Below are positions 1 to 8,545 of a stretch of DNA of 64,000 nt, in pieces. Source of the stretch: Actinoallomurus spadix (lineage in GTDB: Bacteria > Actinomycetota > Actinomycetes > Streptosporangiales > Streptosporangiaceae); assembly GCF_024055725.1 (NCBI RefSeq), contig NZ_JAMXMX010000017.1, positions 1 to 64,000 of the forward strand, given 5' to 3'. Every line of letters starts with the position of its first letter. Position 1 is the first letter of the stretch. Below the pieces are notes generated by a model. The model was given only the letters and a program-made list of their open reading frames with translations, was not told the origin of the DNA and did not search any database. Both the position numbers and the translations under genes were made by a program.

Positions 1-1
1 G

Positions 2-79
2 GCCGGGCCCACGGGCGCGGCGGGCACGGCGGCCACGCCTCGCCCCACCGGCCGCTCCACGACCGCCGAGAACGCCTGA
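2..79 (+). CDS. C-terminal tail of an upstream gene (partial)
   Basis: An open frame enters from the left edge and runs 25 codons, rich in Ala, Thr, Gly and Pro, to a TGA 22 bases before the P-type ATPase start. It could be the disordered tail of a co-transcribed upstream protein. Nothing can be said about its function, and it may not be coding. Confidence 0.3.
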   Translation, partial: AGPTGAAGTAATPRPTGRSTTAENA

Positions 80-101
80 CGGCCGGCCGGGTTCCCGACT
101 C

Positions 102-3100
102 ATGCCGCTGCGAGGCCTGCTCCGGACCGCGTCCGGTCTGCTCCAGACGACGGCGACGGCCCGCGGCACGGCCGCGCGGGCGTCGGGCACCCTCCCGGGC
201 GCCGTGCGCCGGGCCTCCCGTGAGGCGGTGCGCCTGCCGGGCCTGCTGGCGCGTCTCCCGGCGGCCACCGTACGGGCGTCCGAGGCGGTCGTCCAGGATC
301 CGGCGGCCGCGCTGCGCGCCGCCATCGAGACGGTCGAGGAACGGCGGGTACACCGGGGCGAGGAGCGGACCAGCATCCGGGTCCGCGGCCTGCACCGCCC
401 GGACCGCGCCGGCATGGCGAGCGACCTCACCGCCGGGCTGAACGGGATCGCGGGAGTGCGCCGCGCCGAGGTGAACGGCGTGCTCGGCATCGTCATGGTG
501 GTCCACGACGGCGACGTGCCCGTCGCCGCGCTCACCGAGGTGGTCGACGCGGTCGAGAACCGGCACGGCGCCGCCGCCGAGCCGTACGCAGCACATCCCG
601 ACCCCGGCCACCGGCAGGCGGTCCTGCGGGAGACCGCGCTCACGGCGGCGTACGCGGCCGGCGCGACCGCCGCCATCGCGGGCAGGTTCGTGCTGCGCGC
701 CGTGCCGATCCCCCCGGCCGTGGGCACCCTCGTGGCGATGGCGGACTCGACACCACAGGTACGGGAACGGCTGACGCGGCTGATCGGGCGCCCGGCCACC
801 GACGTCCTCATCGGCGGTGGCCTCGCGAGCCTGCAGGCGCTGGCGCAGCAGCCGACCGGTCTGCTGATCGGCTCCGTGCACCGGCTGTTCCGTGTTCAGG
901 AGGCGCGCGGGTACCAGGCCCTGTGGCACCGGCGGGCGGGGCACCTGATCCGGGAGGAGGGCTCCTTCGAGGCCCCGGCGCTGCGGGTACCCGAGCGGCC
1001 CGTGCCGCTGCCGTACGGGCCGGTGGAGCGCGCGGCCTGGACGGTGCCGACGGCGATCACCGGCGCGGTGGGCGCGTACGCCTTCACCCGCGACGCCGCG
1101 CGGGCGCAGGGAGTGCTCGCCGCCGGCGTGCCGAGGGCGGCGCGGATGGGCCGCGAGGCGTTCGCCACCCAGCTCGGCCTGGTCCTCGCCGGCCGGGACG
1201 TCGTCGTCGTCGACCTGGAGAGCCTGCGCCGGTTCGACCGGGTCGACCACGTCATCGTGGACGCGTCGGTGCTGCGCACCGGCGACATGGTGATCGAGGA
1301 CGTCGTCCTCCTCCCGTCGCCGGTCACCGCCGAAGAGGCGCACGACCGCGCGCACGCCCTGGTGGACCTGAGGCGCCCGGAGGCCCGGCGGGAGGAGGGC
1401 CCCTGGGCGGTCTCCCCGCTGCGGCCGGCCGTTCTGCCGGCGGAGGCCCGGGCGCGCGCGGCCGAGCTGCGGGAGCGCGGCGCGACCGTGCTCCTGCTGA
1501 CCCGGGACGGCGAACCGGCCGCCCTCGTCTCCGTCGTGGCCGAGCTCGACCCGCTCGCCGAGGCCCTGATCGACGCCGCGCGAGGAGCCGGGTCGGTGGC
1601 CGTGGCCGGCGCCTCCGCGCTGGCGCAGCGGCTGTCCGTCGACGACGCGGTCCCCGGCGGCGACCGGCTCCTCGGCTCCGTGCGCGAGGCCCAGGAGGCC
1701 GGCCGCGTCGTCGCGCTCGTCGCCGCGGGCGACGGTGCGCCGCTCGCGGCGGCGGACGTGGGGATCGGGGTGCTGGGGCCCGGCCGCCGTCCGCCCTGGG
1801 GCGCCCCCCTGCTGTGCGGGCCCGGTCTGGCCGAGGCGTGCCTGCTGCTCGGTTCCATGCCGCCGGCCCGGCGGATCAGCACGCGCGCCGCGCGGATCGC
1901 GAACGTGGGGTCGGTGGCGGGGGCGCTGCTGGCCGCGGCCGGGTCGTCCGCGCGGGCGCCCCGGCGGGCGCTGCTGGCGGTCGACCTCGCCACCGTGTCG
2001 GCGTTCACCGTGGGGTCCCTGTCGGGCCGTGCGCTGGCCCGGCGGCCCGCTCCCGTACCGCAGGACCGTACGGCCTGGCACGCGTGGCCCTCCAGAGCCG
2101 TGCTCAAGCGGCTGGGGTCGTCGGCGTCCGGCATCGACGAGGAGGAGGCCGCGCGGCGCCGCTCGGACCTGGGCGAGGTGACCCGCCCGCCCGGGTTCGC
2201 CCAGGTGACCGTCGACGAGCTGGACAACCCGCTGACGCCCGCGCTCGCGGCCGGCGCCGGGGTGTCCGCGGTGGTCGGATCGATCATGGACGCGGCCCTC
2301 ATCGGCGCGGTCCTCGGGGTGAACGCGATGATGTCCGGCCTGCAGCGGGTCCGCGCCGACCGCGCGCTGCGGCAGCTCGTCGACCTGAGCGCGGTCCGTG
2401 TCCGGCTCCGGCGGCCCGGCGCGGCCGGCGCCGAGCCGCGGGCCACCGCCGACCAGCTCGTTCCGGGCGACGTCGTCGTCCTCACGGCCGGGGACGCGGT
2501 CCCGGCGGACCTGCGCCTGTTGTCGGCCAAGGACCTGGAGGTCGACGAGTCGAGCCTCACGGGCGAGTCGCAGCTGGTCACGAAGAACCCGCGGCCCAGC
2601 ATGGCCCGGTCCGTCGCCGACCGGCACTCGATGCTGTACCAGGGGACGGTGATCGCGGCGGGTGACGCGGTCGGCGTTGTCGTCGCGACCGGCGCTCAGA
2701 CCGAGGTGGGGCGGACGGCGCGGCAGGGCGGCGCCGAGGACCGCCCGGGCGGGGTCGAGACGCGCCTGCGCGCGCTGACCCGGGTCACCCTGCCGGTCGC
2801 CCTCGGGGCGGGTGTGGTGCTGTTCGGGACGGACCTGCTGCGCGGGGCCACGCTGGCCCGTGCCCTCGGCCCGGCGGTCAGCCTGGCCGTCGCCGCCGTG
2901 CCCGAGGGGCTGCCGTTCGTCGCCACGGCGGCCGAGCTGGCCACGGCGCGGCGGATGTCCCGTCGTGGCGCGCTCGTCCGCAATCCGCGCACGATCGAGG
3001 CGCTCGGCCGGATCGACGTCCTCTGCTTCGACAAGACCGGCACGCTGACGGAGGGGCGGCTGCGGCTGGGCCAGGTGTCCGACGGCATGGCGTCCCGTCC

Positions 3101-4613
3101 CGCCGAGGAGCGGCTGTCGCCGGCGTTCCGGGAGATCATCGCGGCCGCCGTCCGCGCGACGCCGGATCCCGGCGGCGGCCGGGTGCCCCACCCGACCGAC
3201 CGGGCGATCCTGCGGGCCGCCCGCAAGCTCGGCATGGACGCCGCGGAGGGGCTCGGGTCGTGGGAGCGGGTCGACGAGCTGCCGTTCGAGCCCGCGCGCG
3301 GCTACCACGCCGTGCTGGGCCGTACGAACCGTCGGCAGCGGCTGAGCGTGAAGGGCGCGCCGGAGATCGTCCTGGAGGCGTGCGACACCTGGCGGCGCGA
3401 CGACGGACCCGTGCCGTTCGACCAGGAGGCGCGGGAGAAGGTCGATCAGGAGGTCGACCGGCTGGCCCGCCTCGGCTACCGGGTGCTGGCGGTCGCGGAG
3501 CGCGCGGCGTCGGGACGCCGGGACCTCACCGCGGAGCGCATCGACCGGCTCGGCTTCCTCGGCCTGCTCTGCATCGCCGACCCGGTCCGGCCCACCGCCG
3601 CCGAGGCGGTGGACCGGCTGCGCAGGGCGGGCGTCGACGTGATCATGATCACGGGTGACCATCCGACCACCGCGGAGGCCATCGCGGCCGAGCTGCGGTT
3701 GCTGAACGGCCGGATCATGACCGGGCCGGATCTCGAGGCCCTGCGCGACGACGAGCTGGCCGGCGCGCTGTCGAAGGTGGCGGTCTTCGCGCGCGTCAGC
3801 CCGGCGCAGAAGGCCCGTGTCGTCCAGGCGCTGCGGGCCGCCGGGCGGGTGGTCGCCGTCACCGGCGACGGCGCCAACGACGCCCCGGCCATCCGGCTGG
3901 CCGACGTCGGCATCGCGCTCGGCGAGCGGGCCACTCCCGCCGCGCGGGAGACGGCCGACGTGGTCATCACCGACGACCGGATCGAGACGATCACCGACGC
4001 GATCGCCGACTGCCGGGCGATGTGGCGCTCGACGCGGGACGCCCTCGCCGTGCTGCTCGGCGGCAACCTCGGCGAGATCGCCTTCACCGTCGGGACCGGG
4101 CTGCTGAGCGGGCGCAGTCCCTTGAACGTACGTCAGCTGCTCCTGGTCAACCTGCTCACCGACATGCTCCCGGCGATCGCCCTGGCGGCCCGCCCGCCGT
4201 CCGGCGTGACGAGCGAGGAGCTGCTGGCGGAGGGCCCGGATCGCTCGCTCGGGAGCGCGCTCACCCATGACGTCACGGTCCGCGCGGGCACGACGGCGGG
4301 GGCGGCGCTGGCGGCCTGGACGCTGGCCCGGACCTGCGGAACGCGCGGCCAGGCCGACACCACGGGCCTCGTCGCGCTCGTCACCACACAGCTCGCGCAG
4401 ACGATCGTCGCGGGCGGGCGCGACCCGCTGGTGCTCGGCTGCGGTCTCGCGTCCCTCGGCGCCCTGGTGTTCATCGTGCAGGTGCCGGGCCTCAGCCACT
4501 TCTTCGGCTGCCGGCCGCTGCTGCCCCACTGCTGGGCCATCGCCCTCGGGTCGGGTCTGGGCCTGGCGCTGACGGCCGTGCTGCTCACCCGGATCCGGCG
4601 ACCAGCCGTCTGA
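102..4613 (+). CDS. Large cation-translocating P-type ATPase, CtpH/CtpI-like
   Basis: 1503 residues, about twice the length of an ordinary P-type ATPase but close to mycobacterial CtpH and CtpI. The C-terminal half is a complete pump: actuator motif LTGES, membrane motif PEGLP, phosphorylation motif DKTGTLTEG (Asp near residue 977), nucleotide-binding motif KGAPE, hinge motif GDGANDAPA, then hydrophobic helices. The PEGLP motif resembles P2-type (calcium-like) pumps; the CPC motif of heavy-metal pumps is absent. The N-terminal 600 or so residues hold an HMA-like small domain (about 90-150) and a second, degenerate region with hydrophobic stretches. The ion is unknown; family knowledge suggests a divalent cation or metal-stress role in the plasma membrane. 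ATG 102 has no strong ribosome site, so the exact start is uncertain. A short TA-rich gap follows. Confidence 0.92.
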   Translation: MPLRGLLRTASGLLQTTATARGTAARASGTLPGAVRRASREAVRLPGLLARLPAATVRASEAVVQDPAAALRAAIETVEERRVHRGEERTSIRVRGLHRPDRAGMASDLTAGLNGIAGVRRAEVNGVLGIVMVVHDGDVPVAALTEVVDAVENRHGAAAEPYAAHPDPGHRQAVLRETALTAAYAAGATAAIAGRFVLRAVPIPPAVGTLVAMADSTPQVRERLTRLIGRPATDVLIGGGLASLQALAQQPTGLLIGSVHRLFRVQEARGYQALWHRRAGHLIREEGSFEAPALRVPERPVPLPYGPVERAAWTVPTAITGAVGAYAFTRDAARAQGVLAAGVPRAARMGREAFATQLGLVLAGRDVVVVDLESLRRFDRVDHVIVDASVLRTGDMVIEDVVLLPSPVTAEEAHDRAHALVDLRRPEARREEGPWAVSPLRPAVLPAEARARAAELRERGATVLLLTRDGEPAALVSVVAELDPLAEALIDAARGAGSVAVAGASALAQRLSVDDAVPGGDRLLGSVREAQEAGRVVALVAAGDGAPLAAADVGIGVLGPGRRPPWGAPLLCGPGLAEACLLLGSMPPARRISTRAARIANVGSVAGALLAAAGSSARAPRRALLAVDLATVSAFTVGSLSGRALARRPAPVPQDRTAWHAWPSRAVLKRLGSSASGIDEEEAARRRSDLGEVTRPPGFAQVTVDELDNPLTPALAAGAGVSAVVGSIMDAALIGAVLGVNAMMSGLQRVRADRALRQLVDLSAVRVRLRRPGAAGAEPRATADQLVPGDVVVLTAGDAVPADLRLLSAKDLEVDESSLTGESQLVTKNPRPSMARSVADRHSMLYQGTVIAAGDAVGVVVATGAQTEVGRTARQGGAEDRPGGVETRLRALTRVTLPVALGAGVVLFGTDLLRGATLARALGPAVSLAVAAVPEGLPFVATAAELATARRMSRRGALVRNPRTIEALGRIDVLCFDKTGTLTEGRLRLGQVSDGMASRPAEERLSPAFREIIAAAVRATPDPGGGRVPHPTDRAILRAARKLGMDAAEGLGSWERVDELPFEPARGYHAVLGRTNRRQRLSVKGAPEIVLEACDTWRRDDGPVPFDQEAREKVDQEVDRLARLGYRVLAVAERAASGRRDLTAERIDRLGFLGLLCIADPVRPTAAEAVDRLRRAGVDVIMITGDHPTTAEAIAAELRLLNGRIMTGPDLEALRDDELAGALSKVAVFARVSPAQKARVVQALRAAGRVVAVTGDGANDAPAIRLADVGIALGERATPAARETADVVITDDRIETITDAIADCRAMWRSTRDALAVLLGGNLGEIAFTVGTGLLSGRSPLNVRQLLLVNLLTDMLPAIALAARPPSGVTSEELLAEGPDRSLGSALTHDVTVRAGTTAGAALAAWTLARTCGTRGQADTTGLVALVTTQLAQTIVAGGRDPLVLGCGLASLGALVFIVQVPGLSHFFGCRPLLPHCWAIALGSGLGLALTAVLLTRIRRPAV

Positions 4614-4722
4614 CTTGGGAAAATGTTCACCTACCCGTCACCTGCCACCGTAACCATCGATCCGGACAACAAGGCATAATTCAGGCGGAAGGTATCCCCA
4701 CTCACCCCGTAGGTGCCCCACC

Positions 4723-4848
4723 ATGCCTGACCTCGTGTCGACCGTCCTCGCCAAGGCCCTCGTGATGCTCGTCGAGGCGCTCGTGACCCGGCTGGCCCTC
4801 TACCTGGTCCGCACCGGAACGTCCGGACAGCTCTGGGCCGCCGCCTGA
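4723..4848 (+). CDS. Putative small hydrophobic protein, 41 residues
   Basis: An ATG-initiated frame of 41 codons, MPDLVSTVLAKALVMLVEAL followed by a second hydrophobic stretch ending LWAAA. Nearly the whole peptide could form one amphipathic or membrane helix. It lies 109 bases after the P-type ATPase, behind a relatively AT-rich stretch (4615-4690) that could carry a promoter. The ribosome site is weak. It may be a small membrane peptide, possibly an ATPase partner, or a chance frame. Confidence 0.35.
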   Translation: MPDLVSTVLAKALVMLVEALVTRLALYLVRTGTSGQLWAAA

Positions 4849-4927
4849 GCCGCGATCTCCCGGCGTCCCCACCCGGCCCCGCGGCCGCGCGTCGTCCCGG
4901 GCCCGGCCCGCGGTCGCTCGTCGTCTC

Positions 4928-5524
4928 CTAGAAGTCGGCGAGCAGGCGGGCCGCCGCGATCTCCAGCCGCGCCTGGATCTCCTCGTTCGTGGTGTGGCCG
5001 CGGAGCATCTCGATCATCTCCATCACCCACACGCTGCCGAGCGAGCGCAGGAGGATCCGGCTCTCCTCGCCCTCCGCGGCGTGGAGGTCGGTCCCGGTCA
5101 CCCGGGCCAGCATCCCGGTCATGCGGTTGCCGAAGTCGGTCTTGACGTCCGACAGCAGCAGTGACCGGATCAGCGCGTCGGCCAGCTCCGGCTCGCGCAT
5201 CAACCCGCGCGTCGCGCGCATCAGGACCTCGACGGCGCGCCCGGCCGCGGTCGCCGAGCGCGGCGGCCGGCGCTCCAGGCTCCCCTCGAGGGTGTCCATC
5301 TCCTCGCTGACGACCGCGACGACCAGGTCCATCTTCGACGGGAAGTAGCGGTAGAGCGTGCCGAGGGCGACGCCGGCGCGCTCGGCGACGGTCCTCATCT
5401 GCATCGCCTCGACCCCGCCGCGAGAGGCGAGGGCCGCTGCCGCCTGGACGATGCGCCGGCGGCGCTGGTGCTGACTGCGGGAGCGGACCCCCGGGTGGCT
5501 GGCGGCTGTGGACTCTGCCGTCAC
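4928..5524 (-). CDS. kstR: KstR-like TetR-family repressor of sterol catabolism
   Basis: 198 residues. The N-terminal helix-turn-helix (about residues 20-66, with VAERAGVALGTLYRYFPSK) closely follows the pattern of mycobacterial KstR (VADRADVAVGTLYRYFPSK), which represses cholesterol genes and is released by a sterol-CoA intermediate. The rest is an all-helical ligand domain. GTG 5524 has a GAGGAG ribosome site 7 bases upstream. It is divergent from a sterol side-chain operon, and KstR-type palindromes lie between the two, so autoregulation plus operon repression is the natural model. The family assignment is strong; the exact ligand is inferred. Confidence 0.87.
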   Translation of the reverse strand: MTAESTAASHPGVRSRSQHQRRRRIVQAAAALASRGGVEAMQMRTVAERAGVALGTLYRYFPSKMDLVVAVVSEEMDTLEGSLERRPPRSATAAGRAVEVLMRATRGLMREPELADALIRSLLLSDVKTDFGNRMTGMLARVTGTDLHAAEGEESRILLRSLGSVWVMEMIEMLRGHTTNEEIQARLEIAAARLLADF

Positions 5525-5590
5525 GACGACTCCTCGGCTGTGGGCGCGGTGCCCCGCCCGCGCGTTCCGGAGATCAGCCTACCGCCCGGT

Positions 5591-5604
5591 GAGAACACGT
5601 TATG
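5591..5604. promoter_or_regulatory. KstR-type operator, kstR side
   Basis: GAGAACACGTTATG matches the KstR consensus core AACnnGTT (AACACGTT at 5594-5601) within a partial palindrome. It lies about 67 bases upstream of the kstR start and fits an autoregulatory site. Confidence 0.6.
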
Positions 5605-5702
5605 CATGGCCGTTTCCGGGACGCCTGGGGTCCGGTCGGCCGAGGTAAGCGGAGCCTGACGTGACCGGGAGGCGGGCGGGCGATCACCGATGGTGGACAC
5701 TT

Positions 5703-5720
5703 ACTAGAATCTGTTCTAGT
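5703..5720. promoter_or_regulatory. KstR-type operator in front of the fadD17 operon
   Basis: ACTAGAATCTGTTCTAGT is an 18-base near-perfect palindrome (arms ACTAGAA/TTCTAGT) resembling the actinobacterial KstR box TAGAACnnGTTCTA. It ends 30 bases before the ligase start, where a repressor would block transcription of the downstream operon. Confidence 0.72.
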
Positions 5721-5750
5721 TTTCTTCCGGTGAGCCCGGGAGGTGACGCG

Positions 5751-7388
5751 GTGTCCATGACGGTGGCCGGGCTGCTCCGGGAGCGGTCCGCCGACGACCG
5801 CGTCGGACTCCGCGCCGCCGGCGACGCCTGGACCTGGCGCGCGGTCACCGGGGAGTGCGCCGAGCGCGCCGGCTGGATGGCCGGGATCACGGGCGGCCGA
5901 CCCGGGGCGCGCCCCCTGCACGTCGGCGTCCTGCTCGACAACGTCCCCGAGATGGTCTTCCTGCTCGGCGGCGCGGCCCTGTCCGGCAACGTGATCGTCG
6001 CCCTCAACACGACGCGCGGCGCCGGCGAACTCGCCGACGACGCCGCGCGCGCCGACTGCGACCTGCTCGTGACGGAGCCGCGCCACGCCGCCCTCGCACA
6101 GGAGATCGCCGCCCGCACGGGCCTGCCGGTCACCCCGCCGGGGCGCGCCGCGCCCATCGGCGAGCCCGCGCCGGTCGCCCCGGACACCCTCCTGATGCTG
6201 ATCTTCACGTCCGGCACGTCGGGGCGGCCCCGGGCGGTGCGGGTCACCCACCGCAAGATCGTCGTCCCCGGCACGGTGCTGGCCGGCCGCCTCCTGCGGC
6301 CCGGCGACGTCGTGTACTGCCCCATGCCGCTCTTCCACTCCGGCGCGATCATGGCGGCGTACGCCCCGGCGCTGGTCGCCGGCGCGCAGCTCGTCCTCCG
6401 CGCCCGGTTCTCCGCCTCCGGGACGCTCCCGGACGTCCGCCGGTACGGCTGCACGTACCTGCACTACGTCGGCACGGCGCTGTCCTACGTCCTGGCGACG
6501 CCCGAGCGCGCCGACGACGCGGACAACCCGCTCCGCGTCGCGTTCGGCAACGAGGCCGCGCCCCTGGAACAGCGGCGGTTCGCCGAACGGTTCGGCTGCG
6601 CGGTCGTCGACGGGTACGGCTCGACCGAGACCGCGATCACCCTGTCGCCCGATCCCGCCGGCCCGCCCGGGGCGCTCGGCCGCCTCGGCGACGGGATCGA
6701 GATCCTCGACCCGGCCACCGGCCGGGAGTGCCCGCCCGCGCGGCTGGACGCCGCCGGCCGCGTCCTGAACGGCGACGAGGCCATCGGCGAGCTCGTGAAC
6801 ACCCGCGGGCCCGGCCTCTTCGACGGCTACTACGGCGAGGACGGCGGCGACCGGCTCCGGGACGGCATGTTCTGGAGCGGCGACCTCGCCTACCGGGACG
6901 CGGACGGCTTCGTGTTCTTCGCCGGGCGGGACGCCGACCGCCTGCGCGTCGACGGGGAGAACTTCGGCGCCGCCCAGGTCGAGCGGGTCCTCGGCGAGCT
7001 GCCCGGCGCCGCGGCACTCGCCGTGTACGGCGTGCCGGACGCCGCGGCGGGGGATCAGGTCATGGTGGCACTGGTCGGCTCCTTCGACCCCGGGCGGTTC
7101 GCCGCGTTCCTGCGCGGGCGCGCCGACCTGAGCCCCAAGTGGACGCCGCGCTACGTCCGGGTCGCCGAGCGGCTGCCGTCCACCGCGTCGAACAAGGTGA
7201 TCCGGCGCGCGCTGGCGGCGGACGCCTGGAACACCACGGACCCGGTCTGGTGGCGGCCCGGCCGGGAGCTCCGGTACCGCCGGCTGACCGGCGAGGACAC
7301 CGACCGGCTGCGCGCTGCGTTCGAGAGCCGGGGCAGGGGACACCTGTGGCCCGCCGGAACCGGCCGGGCGGCGGGAACCGCGACGTGA
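5751..7388 (+). CDS. fadD17: Steroid side-chain acyl-CoA ligase, FadD17-like
   Basis: 545 residues, AMP-forming acyl-CoA synthetase (ANL family). It has the P-loop-like motif FTSGTSGRPR, the YGSTE adenylate motif and the C-terminal hinge region FAGRDADRLRVDGEN. FadD17 activates C24-branched sterol side-chain acids as CoA esters in actinobacterial sterol catabolism. GTG 5751 is preferred because GGGAGG lies just upstream and the KstR palindrome sits before it; longer frames from 5661 would run through the operator. ATG 5757 is an alternative. It is the first gene of a five-gene operon. The FadD17 identity rests on the neighbouring fadE26/fadE27-like pair, as in M. tuberculosis Rv3504-Rv3506. 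Confidence 0.82.
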   Translation: MSMTVAGLLRERSADDRVGLRAAGDAWTWRAVTGECAERAGWMAGITGGRPGARPLHVGVLLDNVPEMVFLLGGAALSGNVIVALNTTRGAGELADDAARADCDLLVTEPRHAALAQEIAARTGLPVTPPGRAAPIGEPAPVAPDTLLMLIFTSGTSGRPRAVRVTHRKIVVPGTVLAGRLLRPGDVVYCPMPLFHSGAIMAAYAPALVAGAQLVLRARFSASGTLPDVRRYGCTYLHYVGTALSYVLATPERADDADNPLRVAFGNEAAPLEQRRFAERFGCAVVDGYGSTETAITLSPDPAGPPGALGRLGDGIEILDPATGRECPPARLDAAGRVLNGDEAIGELVNTRGPGLFDGYYGEDGGDRLRDGMFWSGDLAYRDADGFVFFAGRDADRLRVDGENFGAAQVERVLGELPGAAALAVYGVPDAAAGDQVMVALVGSFDPGRFAAFLRGRADLSPKWTPRYVRVAERLPSTASNKVIRRALAADAWNTTDPVWWRPGRELRYRRLTGEDTDRLRAAFESRGRGHLWPAGTGRAAGTAT

Positions 7389-7399
7389 GGAGGGCGACG

Positions 7400-8545
7400 A
7401 TGGACTTCGACCTGGACGAGAACGCGCGCGAGCTGCGGGACCTGGCGGCCGGTCTGTTCGACCGCGAGGTGACGGCGGAGCGCCTGGCCGCGCACGAGAG
7501 GTCCGGCGCGCCGTACGACGCCGGGCTGTGGCGGGCGATGGCGCGGGCCGGCCTCCTCGGGGCCTGCCTCCCCGAGGAGGCCGGCGGCGCCGGCCTCGGC
7601 GCGGTGGAACTCGCCGTGCTCCTGCGCCAGGTCGGCACGCACGTCGCCCCGGTCCCCGCGTGGGGCTCCCTCGTCGCGGCGGCGACCGTGGCCGCACACG
7701 GCACCGGGGAACAGCGAGCCAGGCTCGCCGACCTCGCCGCGGGCGGCGCGGTCCTCAGCGTGGCCGTCCGCGAGCCGGGCGCCGGCGCGACCACCACGAC
7801 GCGCCCCGGGACGGGTTCCGGCCGGACCACGGCGGCGGCCCACGGACCGGGCTCCGGTCTCATCACGACGGCGCGCCGGGACGGGGACGCGTACGTCCTC
7901 GACGGGGTCAAGACCTTCGTCCCGTACGCCGAGCAGGCCGACGCCGTCCTCGTCCCGGCGCGGATGGGGGAGGAGACCGGCGTCTTCCTCGTGGAGCCCG
8001 GCACGGTGGCGCTCGCCCCGCAGCCGTCCGCCACCGGCGAGCCGCTGTGGCGCATCGGCCTGGACGGCGTACGGGTCGGCGCGGACGCCCTGCTCGGCGG
8101 CGGCGCGCACGAGACCCTCGCCGAGTACGCCACCGCCGGCGCGGTCGCCATCGTCGCCGGAGCGCTGGACGCGGCCCTCGAACTGACCACCGCGCACGTC
8201 AGGACCCGTGAGCAGTTCGAGCGGCCGCTCGCGGAGTTCCAGGCCGTGACCATGCAGATCGGCGACGTGTACATCGCCAAGCGGGCGCTCGACGTGGCGG
8301 TCTGGGCGGGCGTGTGGCGGCTCGCCGAGGGCCTCCCCGACGCGGCCGAGGTGCTCGCCGTCGCCGCGTACAACGCGTGCGACCCCGCGCTGCACGCCTT
8401 CTACACCTGCCAGCACCTGCACGGCGGCCTCGGCCTGGACGTGACCTACCCGCTGCACCGGTACTTCGCCTGGGCCAAGCACCACGCGCACCTGCTGGGC
8501 GGCGCCGAGGCGCAGTTGGACGCGATTGGAGCTCTGGTGGCCTGA
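7400..8545 (+). CDS. fadE27: Acyl-CoA dehydrogenase subunit, FadE27-like (ChsE5)
   Basis: 381 residues with acyl-CoA dehydrogenase N, middle and C domains. In mycobacteria FadE26 and FadE27 (ChsE4-ChsE5) form a heterotetrameric steroid side-chain dehydrogenase that shares FAD and active site between subunits; the adjacent homologue fits as the partner. AGGAGG lies 8 bases before ATG 7400. Oddity: residues about 129-155 are a Thr/Gly/Ala-rich insertion (TTTTRPGTGSGRTTAAA) between beta-domain strands that typical family members lack, probably a surface loop. Confidence is high for the family, moderate for which subunit this is. Confidence 0.8.
   Translation: MDFDLDENARELRDLAAGLFDREVTAERLAAHERSGAPYDAGLWRAMARAGLLGACLPEEAGGAGLGAVELAVLLRQVGTHVAPVPAWGSLVAAATVAAHGTGEQRARLADLAAGGAVLSVAVREPGAGATTTTRPGTGSGRTTAAAHGPGSGLITTARRDGDAYVLDGVKTFVPYAEQADAVLVPARMGEETGVFLVEPGTVALAPQPSATGEPLWRIGLDGVRVGADALLGGGAHETLAEYATAGAVAIVAGALDAALELTTAHVRTREQFERPLAEFQAVTMQIGDVYIAKRALDVAVWAGVWRLAEGLPDAAEVLAVAAYNACDPALHAFYTCQHLHGGLGLDVTYPLHRYFAWAKHHAHLLGGAEAQLDAIGALVA

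Noticed and set aside
896-2602. Long open frames on the other strand and in the second frame across the P-type ATPase
   Set aside because: They are Arg/Ser/Ala-rich shadows that arise from the GC-rich third codon positions of the real gene and show no domain.
5574-7697. 707-codon minus-strand frame over the FadD17-like ligase
   Set aside because: The plus-strand frame carries the full ligase motifs; the opposite frame is Arg/Gly/Pro-rich without any motif.
5855-8545. 896-codon plus-strand frame that seems to fuse an Arg-rich region to the FadE27-like protein
   Set aside because: The N-terminal 500 codons are an off-frame reading of the ligase gene; AGGAGG and ATG 7400 mark the true start.
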